This document shows, piece after piece, positions 54,097 through 63,554 of a stretch of 64,000 nt of DNA. The notes under the pieces are model-generated. The model made no database searches. It saw nothing but the letters and a program-made list of their open reading frames with translations, and was not told the origin of the DNA. The DNA lies in contig NZ_JANTPU010000001.1 of NCBI RefSeq assembly GCF_024752025.1, positions 1,798,001 through 1,862,000 of the forward strand, in the 5' to 3' direction. This stretch comes from Pseudidiomarina sp. CB1. Its GTDB lineage: Bacteria > Pseudomonadota > Gammaproteobacteria > Enterobacterales > Alteromonadaceae. How positions within the stretch are numbered: the first letter of the stretch is position 1; every line of letters starts with the position of its first letter. The position numbers and the translations under genes were made by a program.

Positions 54097-55182
54097 ATGA
54101 GTAACGGCCACCAACTTTCGCAAGACGAACTTGACGCTATGCTTGCTACGTCCGATGTCGGACGTGGCGAAGCTGCGCCTGATGCGTCGCAAAAGTTGTC
54201 TAGTAAAACCAAAAAAAAGGTCTCTCAACAGCCCTTTGATCCAGCCTCTCAGGCACGCATTGTACGTGAGCGCTTACATACTTTAGAAGTCATTAATGAA
54301 CGGTTTGCGCGCCAGTTTCGCATGAATTTGTTTAACCTATTGCGACGCAACGCCGACATCACTGTAGAATCTGTACGTTACCAACGGTTTAGTGATTTTG
54401 CTGAGGCCACGCCCTCACCATCGAATATCAATATGATTTCGATGAAACCTCTGCGCGGAAGCGCATTGATTGTCTTTCCGCATGCACTCGTGTCATTGAT
54501 TGTCGAAAACCTATTTGGTGGTGATGGTCGCTTTATGACACGTAACGAAGCGCGTGAATTCACTGGCACGGAGCAGCGCATCATCACTCGCGTTCTGAAT
54601 TTAGCGATGGACGCTTACCAAGAATCTTGGCGTGCAGTACACCCGCTCGACATCAGTTTTATCCGTTCCGAAATACAGTCAAAGTTTGCGACGATTACCA
54701 GCTCACCAAGCGAAATCGTGGTCACGACGACATTTCATTTAGAGGTAGGGCAGCTCGAGAGTAATTTCTCGATTTGCATGCCGTACGCAATGGTTGAACC
54801 GTTGCGGGAAAAACTAACAAATTTGCGTGCGGATCTTGGCGGTAATCGCAATGACCAGGCTTGGCGGGAACGCATCAGTCATGAGGTGCAACAGTCACAT
54901 GTCGAGCTTATTGCCGACTTTGTCGAACTGCCACTGCGGTTACCTCAGGTGATGTCGCTCAAACCCGGTGATGTGCTACCTATCGATCTTCCAGAAACTG
55001 TCCTAGCGACCGTTAATGGCTTGCCCATGCTGGAATGCGAGTTCGGTAGCACCGATGAAAACCGTGCGCTAAAAGTGAAGCGCGTACTGAATAATCATCG
55101 TTTCCCTGATTCAATTTTTAAGGAGCGCAAGAACAGCGTGTTCTCGCCAATGCGCGCCAAGGAGTATGATCATGACGAATAA
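54097..55182 (+). CDS. fliM: Flagellar motor switch protein FliM
   Basis: CheY-binding component of the C-ring. The N-terminal LSQDELDAML is the CheY-P-binding segment. GGxG-type middle domain motifs (FGGDGRFMTRNEAREFTGTEQRI) and the SpoA C-terminal domain follow. Length 361 versus 334 in E. coli; extra residues lie in the linker after the N-terminal peptide. It overlaps fliN by 11 bases. Confidence 0.97.
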   Translation: MSNGHQLSQDELDAMLATSDVGRGEAAPDASQKLSSKTKKKVSQQPFDPASQARIVRERLHTLEVINERFARQFRMNLFNLLRRNADITVESVRYQRFSDFAEATPSPSNINMISMKPLRGSALIVFPHALVSLIVENLFGGDGRFMTRNEAREFTGTEQRIITRVLNLAMDAYQESWRAVHPLDISFIRSEIQSKFATITSSPSEIVVTTTFHLEVGQLESNFSICMPYAMVEPLREKLTNLRADLGGNRNDQAWRERISHEVQQSHVELIADFVELPLRLPQVMSLKPGDVLPIDLPETVLATVNGLPMLECEFGSTDENRALKVKRVLNNHRFPDSIFKERKNSVFSPMRAKEYDHDE

Positions 55183-55576
55183 AGACAAAAGCCAAGAGAC
55201 GGCTCAAGCAACGGAGCAAACCGAGGATCAAGAGCAACCTTGGGATGAAGCATTAGCGGAAGCGGAAACCACGCATAGCGAAACCGTCGCGAATAGCGCT
55301 ACAAAGCCGGCAATGAATGACCTTGATCTGATTATGGACATTCCGGTGAAGCTCAGCGTTGAGCTTGGACGCACCAAAATCACCATCAAGCAACTCTTAG
55401 AGCTAGCACAAGGGTCCGTCGTTGAACTCGACGGCTTAGCCGGCGAGCCCATGGATATTCTTATCAACGGTTATTTGATTGCCCAAGGTGAGGTTGTCGT
55501 CTTAGACGATAAATATGGCATCCGCATCACCGAAATTGTCACGCCATCAGAACGTGTACAAAAGTTGAACCGATAA
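55172..55576 (+). CDS. fliN: Flagellar motor switch protein FliN
   Basis: Smallest C-ring protein. The SpoA domain (DIPVKLSVELGRTKITIKQLLELAQGSVVELDGLAGEPMDILING) fills the C-terminal two thirds; the first 45 residues are acidic. I choose ATG 55172, where AAGGAG is spaced 7 bases, over ATG 55166; this gives 134 residues. Shares one base with fliO. Confidence 0.95.
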   Translation: MTNKDKSQETAQATEQTEDQEQPWDEALAEAETTHSETVANSATKPAMNDLDLIMDIPVKLSVELGRTKITIKQLLELAQGSVVELDGLAGEPMDILINGYLIAQGEVVVLDDKYGIRITEIVTPSERVQKLNR

Positions 55577-55953
55577 TGACTGCGACCACCTCGCCACAAC
55601 CTTTAGAAATGACCAGCAGTCTTGCCTTATTTGGGCAAGTCGTCGGTATCCTGTTGCTGATTATTCTACTGATTTTATTTTGCGGCTGGGTTTTTAAGCG
55701 CGTTGCTTTAAACGGCAACAATGCACAAAAATGGACAAAAATAGTCAGCGTCAGTCATCTAGGTGCGAAAGAGCGCGTGATGATTGTCGAAGTCGACGAG
55801 CGCTGGCTCGTATTAGGGGTAACCCCGCAAAGCATCACCAAATTGCACGAAATGGCCCCACAAGAACTACCCAAGCCGTCGTCGGGATCCTTTGCTACAC
55901 GCTTCCAAGCGGCTTTACAGCAGCAATTAACAAAGCAAAAAAATAGAGGTTAG
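55576..55953 (+). CDS. fliO: Flagellar export apparatus protein FliO
   Basis: Small assembly factor for the export gate. 125 residues with one transmembrane helix (about 20-40) and a cytosolic domain with the FliO-like [26 protein letters not shown]. Weak overall conservation is normal for this family; position between fliN and fliP settles it. Confidence 0.9.
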   Translation: MTATTSPQPLEMTSSLALFGQVVGILLLIILLILFCGWVFKRVALNGNNAQKWTKIVSVSHLGAKERVMIVEVDERWLVLGVTPQSITKLHEMAPQELPKPSSGSFATRFQAALQQQLTKQKNRG

Positions 55954-55957
55954 TCGA

Positions 55958-56701
55958 ATGCTGCGCGTCGTTCTGTTTGGTTTATTTGTGCTCGCAGTAC
56001 TGCTGCCCGAAACCGCCTTTGCGCAGTCCATCCCTGGGCCGATAAGCGAGCCTACGGATGACGGCGGCCAACGTTGGTCATTACCCCTCCAAACACTACT
56101 TTTTCTCAGTAGCCTTACTTTTCTACCAGCCGTACTGTTGATGATGACCTGCTTCGTTAGGCTCATTATTGTCTTCAGTCTGTTGCGTACTGCAATGGGA
56201 ACCCAATCTGCGCCGCCCAATCAGGTACTACTAGGTCTGGCACTGTTCTTAACCTTTTTTATCATGGGTCCGGTATTTACTGAGGTTTATAACGTTGCAT
56301 GGCTGCCATTCAGCCAAGAAAGCATCGGCTTTGAGCGCTTTTTAGAGCTCGCTGGTCAACCCATGCGGGAATTCATGCTGGCACAAACGCGTGAGTCCGA
56401 TTTAGCCATGTTTGCCGAGCTCGCTGCCGTTGGTCCGATTCAGACCCCTGCTGATGTACCCTTTCAGGTCCTCGTGCCATCGTTTGTTACTAGCGAACTG
56501 AAAACCGCTTTCCAAATCGGCTTCACGATTTTTATTCCTTTTTTAATCATTGACTTAGTCGTTGCGAGTGTGCTGATGGCCCTCGGTATGATGATGGTGC
56601 CTCCGGCCACAATCTCACTACCCTTCAAACTTATGTTGTTTGTGCTGGTTGACGGCTGGCAACTGCTGATTGGCTCATTAGCCAACAGCTTTTATTTATA
56701 G
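55958..56701 (+). CDS. fliP: Flagellar export gate protein FliP
   Basis: Core export-gate protein. 247 residues with a cleavable signal peptide (residues 1-22, ending ETAFA), then four hydrophobic helices. Signature [39 protein letters not shown] and the C-terminal segment [20 protein letters not shown] identify it. An AGAGG lies upstream. Confidence 0.97.
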   Translation: MLRVVLFGLFVLAVLLPETAFAQSIPGPISEPTDDGGQRWSLPLQTLLFLSSLTFLPAVLLMMTCFVRLIIVFSLLRTAMGTQSAPPNQVLLGLALFLTFFIMGPVFTEVYNVAWLPFSQESIGFERFLELAGQPMREFMLAQTRESDLAMFAELAAVGPIQTPADVPFQVLVPSFVTSELKTAFQIGFTIFIPFLIIDLVVASVLMALGMMMVPPATISLPFKLMLFVLVDGWQLLIGSLANSFYL

Positions 56702-56713
56702 CAAGGTCGCGCA

Positions 56714-56983
56714 ATGACTCCCGAAACCGTCATGACCATCGCTTACCAAGCCATGCTTGTGTGTTTGCACCTTGCTGGACCGTTATTGATAACTGCACTG
56801 TTACTCGGCCTATTGATCAGCCTGTTCCAAGCGGCTACGCAAATCAATGAAATGACCTTATCGTTTATTCCAAAAATCCTCGGTGTTTTGGCGGTACTCG
56901 TGATTCTTGGCCCTTATCTCTTACAAGTCATTATTGATTTTACGACGCGTCTCTTTACTAACATTCCTAGCATGTTGCAGTAA
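56714..56983 (+). CDS. fliQ: Flagellar export gate protein FliQ
   Basis: 89-residue two-helix membrane protein of the export gate, with the characteristic AATQINEMTLSFIPKI between the helices. Located between fliP and fliR. Confidence 0.96.
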   Translation: MTPETVMTIAYQAMLVCLHLAGPLLITALLLGLLISLFQAATQINEMTLSFIPKILGVLAVLVILGPYLLQVIIDFTTRLFTNIPSMLQ

Positions 56984-56994
56984 GGCAGTACGTT

Positions 56995-57777
56995 ATGGTT
57001 TCGATCACCTTTGCCCAACTCGAAGCCTGGATAAGTCTATTCTTTTGGCCTTTTTGTCGCTTTAGTGGCTTGCTCCTCATTGCTCCGGTGCTTAGTCACT
57101 CCAGCGTGCCGAATCGGGTGAAGCTTGGCGTTGCCGCGATAATTAGCATCATCATTGCACCACTTCTTCCTGCTATTCCCGACATTCCTCTGTTGTCGTG
57201 GGCAAGTTTTGGCATTGTCGTCGAACAGCTGATTATTGGTGTTGCCATTGGCTTCGTGATGCAAATTACCTTTGCCGCTGTACAAGCCGCAGGTGAGTAT
57301 ATCGGTTTGCAAATGGGGCTGGCCTTCGCGACCTTCTTTTCGCCCGACAGCGGCGCTAATACGATGATTCTATCGCGCTTTTTTTATGTCTTCGCGACCC
57401 TGTTGTTTGTCACGATCGACGGACACCTTATCTTGTTCGAGATCGTAATACGGTCATTTACCTGGATGCCCATCGCAAGCTTCGGTTCCTTCGAAAGCGG
57501 CGTCTTTGAATCAATTGCGCGACTTGGGGGGATGGTGTTTAGCTCGGGTATTTTGCTCGCCTTACCGGTCTTTGGTGCGTTGCTCATCGTCAACTTAACC
57601 TTGGGCATTTTGAATCGTTCAGCGCCACAGTTAACCGTTTTCTCAGTCGGCTTTCCGATGTCACTGACGCTAGGGATGGTGCTATTAGTTGTGCTAATGA
57701 CCGAGCTGGGCTATTACTTACAAAACCTATTCCAGCTCGGCTTTAACTTTTTAGATACGCTGTTCGTTGGCCCTTAA
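56995..57777 (+). CDS. fliR: Flagellar export gate protein FliR
   Basis: Completes the FliPQR gate. 260 residues and six hydrophobic helices; conserved segments VVEQLIIGVAIGFVMQITFAAVQAAGEYIGLQMGL. Its stop TAA shares bases TTAA (57774-57777) with the stop of flgL, read in the opposite direction. Confidence 0.96.
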   Translation: MVSITFAQLEAWISLFFWPFCRFSGLLLIAPVLSHSSVPNRVKLGVAAIISIIIAPLLPAIPDIPLLSWASFGIVVEQLIIGVAIGFVMQITFAAVQAAGEYIGLQMGLAFATFFSPDSGANTMILSRFFYVFATLLFVTIDGHLILFEIVIRSFTWMPIASFGSFESGVFESIARLGGMVFSSGILLALPVFGALLIVNLTLGILNRSAPQLTVFSVGFPMSLTLGMVLLVVLMTELGYYLQNLFQLGFNFLDTLFVGP

Positions 57778-58970
57778 AGAAACTTAAACAGACTCATTTC
57801 TTTCATCGAAACAAACGTCTTTTGCGCCGCCTGTAAGCCGACAATACGTAAACTGTACTCCGCACTTGCCTCAACATAATTAAGATCGACCAAGTCAGAT
57901 AACGCTTGCTCATAGGCAAGCTCACGATTGCCACCAATGGTATCGAGGCCATCTAGCTCGTTAAGACGCGCTCCCACTTCGGCACGGGTGGTTAAAACGT
58001 TGTCCAAACTATTGTCGAATTGCTGCATTGCCGAACGAATCTGATTGGCGCGATTGGCCTTTTGATTGTCAGTCGCCGCTGGCTGATCAAGAACTGCGAT
58101 AGCTTGTTCAAAGGTGCGGAAAATATTGGTATTCAAGTCGGCGCCGCGAGCCACTGTGAGCTGATCACCCGCCACTGGAACACCGTTGACCTCGAGCTCA
58201 ATGCCGTCCAAGGGAATTTTCATCGGATCATTGTAATCAATGGCTGCGCCACCGTTAACGCGGTACTGTAATTGCCCAGCATTTTCTTCAAACGTAATGT
58301 CGTATTGTTGGCCGAAATTAGGATCATTAGGGTCAATAATATTCACGTTATCAAAACGCAACGCGCCTTGATTCGCTGCATCGGCTTGCACACCGTAGTT
58401 TGCGCTGTTATGCACATTTAGAAATACATCTTGACCGCTATGACCGATCGCCATGCGGCGGTCGCCATCAATTTGCTGTTCACGGACATTGGTATTGCCA
58501 ACATAGTCGACGGTACCCGCGCCATTTTTGATAAACGGCGCGGTATCATCTTGGTACCCACCAAACAAATAACGGCCATTACCATCACGCGTATTTGCAA
58601 GCCCCTGCAGCGACTCATACAGCCCCTTAAGCTCACTCGCTACTGCCGCGCGATCAGGGTCAGCTAAGGTATCGCTAGATGCTTGTACGAGCAGCGTCTT
58701 CGCACGTGCATAAACATCGCTAACGGTATTAAGCACGTTTTCTTCTTGTGCAAGTGAATTCCGCACACCAACCCGCGCCTCAGCATACTGCTCAGTTACA
58801 GCCTTGGACTGTCTAATATTGACCGCCTGCGTCATCGCCTGCGGATCATCAGCAATATTCACAACTCGCTTGCCACTCGCAATTTGCTGACTGATTTGAC
58901 TAAACTCGGCCTGTTGTCGGTTCATCGACGACACATTCAAGTTGTACATGGTGGGGGTGCTAATACGCAT
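57774..58970 (-). CDS. flgL: Flagellar hook-filament junction protein FlgL (HAP3)
   Basis: Joins hook and filament with FlgK. 398 residues with flagellin-like ends: MRISTPTMYNLNVSSMNRQQ and the helix ISQQIASGKRVVNIADDPQAMTQA at the N-terminus, and SEYSLRIVGLQAAQ-like helix at the C-terminus. It lies 11 bases after flgK and ends on fliR. Confidence 0.96.
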   Translation of the reverse strand: MRISTPTMYNLNVSSMNRQQAEFSQISQQIASGKRVVNIADDPQAMTQAVNIRQSKAVTEQYAEARVGVRNSLAQEENVLNTVSDVYARAKTLLVQASSDTLADPDRAAVASELKGLYESLQGLANTRDGNGRYLFGGYQDDTAPFIKNGAGTVDYVGNTNVREQQIDGDRRMAIGHSGQDVFLNVHNSANYGVQADAANQGALRFDNVNIIDPNDPNFGQQYDITFEENAGQLQYRVNGGAAIDYNDPMKIPLDGIELEVNGVPVAGDQLTVARGADLNTNIFRTFEQAIAVLDQPAATDNQKANRANQIRSAMQQFDNSLDNVLTTRAEVGARLNELDGLDTIGGNRELAYEQALSDLVDLNYVEASAEYSLRIVGLQAAQKTFVSMKEMSLFKFL

Positions 58971-58981
58971 GTCCAGCTCCG

Positions 58982-60589
58982 TTATCTAAGCGATAAAATC
59001 GTATCAAGCAAGGTCGAGCCAGTCTCGATGACTTTGGCGTTGGCTTGGTAATACTGTTGATAGCGAATAAGGTTCGCCGCCTCTTCGTCAAGATTAACCC
59101 CAGACTCAGACTGCTGCAGACCTTCAAGTTGCTCGGTAAGCCCTTGCTGCGCAGCCATATTGGCTTGCACCACATTGATCTGGTTGCCGAGACTACTAAT
59201 CATAGCGCCGTAGGCTTGGCTCACCGTCGCATTACCTTCGACGATCAAGTCACCTTGCAGTTGACTCAATGCCAGCGCATTGCGGTTATCACCGCTCGCA
59301 TTCGACTGCGCGGCCGCGAGCTCAGAGCCTTCGGTAAGCAATAAGTCAAAATTAGCAGCTTGCTCGCGCAAAGGATTCACGCGGAAGCGATCGCCATCAA
59401 CCAATGTTCCGGCATCAAAGGCAACTTCAAGACCATTAAACGACAAGGTATTCGTTCCTGCGTCAAAGGTTGCGGCGACTTGTTTACCGTTATCTAACCG
59501 CGTGACTTCTAGCCCAGTTGCGGTTTGCTTAACATCGTAACCCGTCGCCAGCAAGGCTTGCGGGTCAGTAATGGTCGTCGTTGCGGTCGCGGTTCCCGCA
59601 TTTTGAAGGTTGGTGTTGGTGACCGTCTGTCCGAGCGAGAACATTGCCTGCCCCGGCTGCTGGTTAAGGTCGGTACCCGCCATGTGTTGCTCATTAAAGG
59701 CCGAGGCAAACGCCACGACCATCTGACCCAATTGGTCACGAATCTTATCTAAGCTTTGCGCGCGAAACTCCAACAAACCAGCTACAGCACCGCGACTAAA
59801 AACGCTGTCTTTCAATTGTACTGGATTGCCCGCCACGTCGTTGTACATAATGCTTACCCGCGATGGGTCGGCAGGATCAGTCACTGTTTCCAGTTGATAA
59901 ACACGATCACCTGCAACCAACGGCGAACCATTGCTTAACGATAGGGTATACGAGCCTGACTTTTGCTCATAAACACGCACATCCATCTTCTGACTCAGTT
60001 CGTGGACTATTTGATCACGTTGGTTCAATAGGCTGTTTGGTGCGACCCCAGAAACGGCGCGAGCCATCAGAATTTCTTCGTTTAAAGAAGCCACCTGACC
60101 AGTCATTGTATTAATTGCGTCGACTTCAAACTTAACTTGCGAGTTTACGCTGGTCTCGATGTCGCGCAGATAGTTATCAAAAGAGCGAAACTGAGCTGTA
60201 AGCGTACTTGCGGTGCCAAGCACGCCTTCGCGTGCTGATGGGTCAGCCGGATTGCCAGCAAACTGGCTTAGCGCACCAAAAAACTTTTCCATGACCGCAT
60301 TCAAGCCCGAGCGCTCATCGGACAAGACATTGTCAATTTGGCGTACCTGAGAATAGTAGGTTTCCAGCGATTCATAGCTGCCACTTGCAGCGTTCAGGCG
60401 CGTCGCCACAAACTGATTGAACTGCCGCGTGATGCCATCGACTTCAACACCTTGCATACGGTTCTCGGAGAGGTTCACCAACTCTCGATTATAGCCGTCA
60501 GTGTTGACGTTACTGATGTTGTTACTGGTGGCGTAGAGACCCGCTTGCGCTGCGCGCAAACCACTTAAGCCAATTGAAAAAATGCTCAT
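58982..60589 (-). CDS. flgK: Flagellar hook-associated protein FlgK (HAP1)
   Basis: Hook-filament junction protein. 535 residues. N-terminus MSIFSIGLSGLRAAQAGLYATSNNISNVNTDGYNRE has the rod/hook family motif, and the C-terminus (NLDEEAANLIRYQQYYQANAKVIETGSTLLDTIL) the matching helix. Start ATG at 60589 has AGAGGA eight bases upstream; a TTG six codons earlier is not used. Driven by the sigma-28 promoter at 60618. Confidence 0.96.
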   Translation of the reverse strand: MSIFSIGLSGLRAAQAGLYATSNNISNVNTDGYNRELVNLSENRMQGVEVDGITRQFNQFVATRLNAASGSYESLETYYSQVRQIDNVLSDERSGLNAVMEKFFGALSQFAGNPADPSAREGVLGTASTLTAQFRSFDNYLRDIETSVNSQVKFEVDAINTMTGQVASLNEEILMARAVSGVAPNSLLNQRDQIVHELSQKMDVRVYEQKSGSYTLSLSNGSPLVAGDRVYQLETVTDPADPSRVSIMYNDVAGNPVQLKDSVFSRGAVAGLLEFRAQSLDKIRDQLGQMVVAFASAFNEQHMAGTDLNQQPGQAMFSLGQTVTNTNLQNAGTATATTTITDPQALLATGYDVKQTATGLEVTRLDNGKQVAATFDAGTNTLSFNGLEVAFDAGTLVDGDRFRVNPLREQAANFDLLLTEGSELAAAQSNASGDNRNALALSQLQGDLIVEGNATVSQAYGAMISSLGNQINVVQANMAAQQGLTEQLEGLQQSESGVNLDEEAANLIRYQQYYQANAKVIETGSTLLDTILSLR

Positions 60590-60617
60590 GCAATCATTCC
60601 TCTGCAACTTACTTTTA

Positions 60618-60644
60618 GCATCGGCCGAAACAGCAAAAACTTAA
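60618..60644 (-). promoter_or_regulatory. Sigma-28 promoter of flgKL
   Basis: TTAAGTTT, 11 bases, GCCGATGC, read leftward. It sits between flgJ and flgK, so flgKL have their own late promoter apart from the rod/ring operon upstream. Confidence 0.85.
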
Positions 60645-60647
60645 GCG

Positions 60648-60953
60648 TTATTTTGCTTTTTGTTGTAACTCGCCAAGTAACTGCTCGGCAAGGCCAATGC
60701 CGCGTTGCGCAAGCTCGCTCGAAAATTGTTGGTCTAACATGTCAGTGTAAGTGCGCATAGCATTACTGCTAAAGAACTCTGACTCACCACCCGCTTGCCG
60801 CATGGTTTTCATCATCTGCTGGATAAACAGCGCTTCGAATTGTTGCGCGGCTTGTTCAGCAGCTTTCTCGGGATTTCGTTGATTCAACGTTTTTAACGAA
60901 TCCAGTTGCTTACCATCCATTGCTACACCATGTAGTGCACTCATATCTGCCAT
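60648..60953 (-). CDS. flgJ: FlgJ, rod-capping domain only
   Basis: Scaffold for rod assembly. The 101-residue protein has the FlgJ N-terminal domain (AAQQFEALFIQQMMKTMRQAGG). The muramidase domain of enterobacterial and Vibrio FlgJ (total near 310 residues) is absent, with its stop followed directly by the flgKL promoter. Rod penetration of the murein layer would need a separate enzyme. Overlaps flgI by 1 base. Confidence 0.93.
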   Translation of the reverse strand: MADMSALHGVAMDGKQLDSLKTLNQRNPEKAAEQAAQQFEALFIQQMMKTMRQAGGESEFFSSNAMRTYTDMLDQQFSSELAQRGIGLAEQLLGELQQKAK

Positions 60954-62056
60954 TAGATAATCTCCAACTCGGCACGCAAAGCGCCCGACGTTTGCAACGC
61001 TTGCAAGATCGCCATTAAGTCATTTGGCGTCGCGCCAAGGCTGTTCAATGCATCGACAACAGCCATTAAATCGACGCCTTCAACAACCCGTAACGTCCCC
61101 GCTTCTTGTTCAATAGTAATGTCGCTGGTGGTACCCACCACAGTATCGCCACCACTCAATGGTCCTGGCTGACTGACAAATGGCTCAGAGCTGATGGTCA
61201 CCGACAAGTTTCCGTGGGCAACGGCTGCTTGGCGCAACCGCACCGGCCCACTAATGACTACGGCACCGCTGCGCGAATTCAACACCACACGAGGTGACTG
61301 CGCACTTGGATTGACGTCCAGTTGTTGCACTTGCGCCATAAAACGCACACGTTGGCTTGAATCGGTTGGCCCCTGTAGTTGCAACGTGCCGCCGTCTAAG
61401 GCTTCCGCAGTTCCGAAACCAAACTCTTGATTGATGGCATCCATCATGCGCTGGGCAGTGGCAAAGTCAGGTTGCTTGAGATTCAATTGCAGCATGCCGG
61501 CATTGCGGCCCAAATCCAGCGCCACTGAACGCTCGACAATAGCACCGCCGGTGATTCGTCCACCCGCCTGTTGATTAATCACCGCCGATGCCCCTTGTGC
61601 TTCAGCGCTGACGCCATTGATAAGTAGATTACCTTGTGCCAAGGCGTAAACTTGCCCATCAACACCTTTGAGTGGCGTCATTAATAATGTGCCGCCGCGT
61701 AAACTGCGCGCATTACCCATCGATGACACCACCACATCTAGGCGCTGCCCGGGTCTCGCAAATGCCGGCAACGTCGCGGTCACCATTACTGCCGCCACAT
61801 TACGCAATTGCATATTGGTTCCTGGCGGAATCGTCACTCCTAGCTGTGACAACATATTCACCATACTTTGCCCAGTAAACGGCGCTTGCATCGTTTGGTC
61901 ACCACTGCCATCGAGGCCCACAACTAGGCCGTAGCCAACAAGGTTATTGGGCCGTACGCCAGCAAAGTCGGCTAATTGCTTGATAGGTTCGGCACCGGCA
62001 ATTTCGCTAGTGAGCAATAAAGCGAGTAAGAAGAAAGCCTTTTTTACAGACAACAT
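60953..62056 (-). CDS. flgI: Flagellar P-ring protein FlgI
   Basis: Periplasmic P-ring around the rod. 367 residues with a signal peptide (residues 1-22, cut after EIAGA). Family core: DFAGVRPNNLVGYGLVVGLDGSGDQTMQAPFTGQSM and NLVGYGL repeats. Between flgH and flgJ as usual. Confidence 0.97.
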   Translation of the reverse strand: MLSVKKAFFLLALLLTSEIAGAEPIKQLADFAGVRPNNLVGYGLVVGLDGSGDQTMQAPFTGQSMVNMLSQLGVTIPPGTNMQLRNVAAVMVTATLPAFARPGQRLDVVVSSMGNARSLRGGTLLMTPLKGVDGQVYALAQGNLLINGVSAEAQGASAVINQQAGGRITGGAIVERSVALDLGRNAGMLQLNLKQPDFATAQRMMDAINQEFGFGTAEALDGGTLQLQGPTDSSQRVRFMAQVQQLDVNPSAQSPRVVLNSRSGAVVISGPVRLRQAAVAHGNLSVTISSEPFVSQPGPLSGGDTVVGTTSDITIEQEAGTLRVVEGVDLMAVVDALNSLGATPNDLMAILQALQTSGALRAELEII

Positions 62057-62077
62057 AACGACATGACCTCGTTTGCT

Positions 62078-62740
62078 TTACAGTGGCGACACGTAATTGA
62101 AAAAGCGCTGTAACCAGCCCATGCGCTGTGCACCGGTAATGTAACCATCACCGATATACTCTAAGCGTGCTTCGGCGACGTGGGTCGATAACACAGTATT
62201 TTGGCCACTCACCATGCGCGGATTGACGATTCCTGAAAAGCGGATGAACTCTGTGCCTTGGTTAATCGCAATTTGTTTTTCACCACGCACCTGCAAGTTT
62301 CCGTTAGGTAATACTTGCGTGACTTGCACGGTAATAACGCCCGAAAATTGGTTGGATGCACTCGAGCCGCCGGAGCCATTGAAGTCATTAGCGCTGCCAA
62401 CTTCAAAGCCATAATCAGCCAGCTCTTGGAGCACATCCGGTAGTCCTTCAAGATCAACTCCCATATTGCTTGAGCGGCTGGCATTTGACGACGACGATTT
62501 CGTCGCATTGACCTGCTCTTCAAGGACAATGGTAATCACATCACCGACCAGACGCGGACGTTGATCTTCAAACAAGGGAACGTAACCAATCTGGGCCTGG
62601 TAGATAGAACCATTCGCTTCTGCTGGCTGCGGTGCAGGGATCGCGACAGGTTCGTAAGGCTCAACGACCACGGGCTCGGGCACTGAAGAACAACCGACCA
62701 ACCCAAGCAACGCAATAATGTAAAGATTTACGAACCGCAT
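62078..62740 (-). CDS. flgH: Flagellar L-ring lipoprotein FlgH
   Basis: Outer-membrane ring around the rod. 220 residues starting at ATG 62740, where GAGGAG is spaced 8 bases. The lipobox LVGC follows a short hydrophobic stretch, giving lipidation at about Cys17. The conserved DVITIVLEEQVNATKSSSS and LQVRGEKQIAINQGTEFIR segments identify it. Confidence 0.95.
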   Translation of the reverse strand: MRFVNLYIIALLGLVGCSSVPEPVVVEPYEPVAIPAPQPAEANGSIYQAQIGYVPLFEDQRPRLVGDVITIVLEEQVNATKSSSSNASRSSNMGVDLEGLPDVLQELADYGFEVGSANDFNGSGGSSASNQFSGVITVQVTQVLPNGNLQVRGEKQIAINQGTEFIRFSGIVNPRMVSGQNTVLSTHVAEARLEYIGDGYITGAQRMGWLQRFFNYVSPL

Positions 62741-62759
62741 GTGCACAACTCCTCAGCGT

Positions 62760-63542
62760 TTAAAGCTGACCTAAACGCGCCAGCATTTCATCGCTGGTTG
62801 AAATCGCACGGCTGTTAATTTCGTATGCGCGTTGGGTCTGGATCATGTTGACCATTTCTTCCACAACGTTCACATTCGATGCCTCGACATACCCCTGATA
62901 CAAGGTGCCTGCGCCGTTAAAGCCTGGTAACGCCTCAACCGGCGCTCCTGACGACTGTGTTTCGACGTAAAGGTTGCCGCCCCGAGCTTCCAACCCAGCA
63001 TCATTCATAAACGTGCTCAACGTCACTTGCCCAACTTGGTTACCCAGTGGGCTACCGGGTTGGGTCACCGTTACAATACCGTCTTGCCCGATGGTGACGC
63101 TCAGCGCATTGGCAGGCAGAAAAATCGCTGGCTCTAAAGGCAATCCGTTAGCGGTCACCATTTGTCCATCTTCATTAATCTGAAAGCTTCCGTCGCGTGT
63201 GTATGCGCGCGAGCCATCAGGCATCAATACTTGGAAGTAACCTTTACCGTTAATCGCGAGATCCCGAGAGTTACCGGTGTTATTCAGCGCACCCTGCGTA
63301 TGCAAACGCTCGGTTGCGACCGTGCGCACCCCAGAGCCTACTTGTAGGCCTGAAGGTAATGAATCTTGCGCGTTATTCAGCGCGCCTGGTTGGCGCATGT
63401 TTTGATACAGCAAGTCTTCAAAAACTGCGCGCGAACGCTTAAAACCTGACGTGTTGACGTTTGATAAGTTGTTGGTAATCACATCAAGCTGTTGTTGCTG
63501 GGCAGTTAACCCGGTTTTCGCGATCCATAATGACTTAATCAT
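62760..63542 (-). CDS. flgG: Flagellar distal rod protein FlgG
   Basis: Distal rod subunit. 260 residues with the rod/hook N-terminal motif [26 protein letters not shown] and the C-terminal helix [37 protein letters not shown]. Precedes flgH in the usual order. Confidence 0.97.
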   Translation of the reverse strand: MIKSLWIAKTGLTAQQQQLDVITNNLSNVNTSGFKRSRAVFEDLLYQNMRQPGALNNAQDSLPSGLQVGSGVRTVATERLHTQGALNNTGNSRDLAINGKGYFQVLMPDGSRAYTRDGSFQINEDGQMVTANGLPLEPAIFLPANALSVTIGQDGIVTVTQPGSPLGNQVGQVTLSTFMNDAGLEARGGNLYVETQSSGAPVEALPGFNGAGTLYQGYVEASNVNVVEEMVNMIQTQRAYEINSRAISTSDEMLARLGQL

Positions 63543-63554
63543 GGGTAACCCCCT

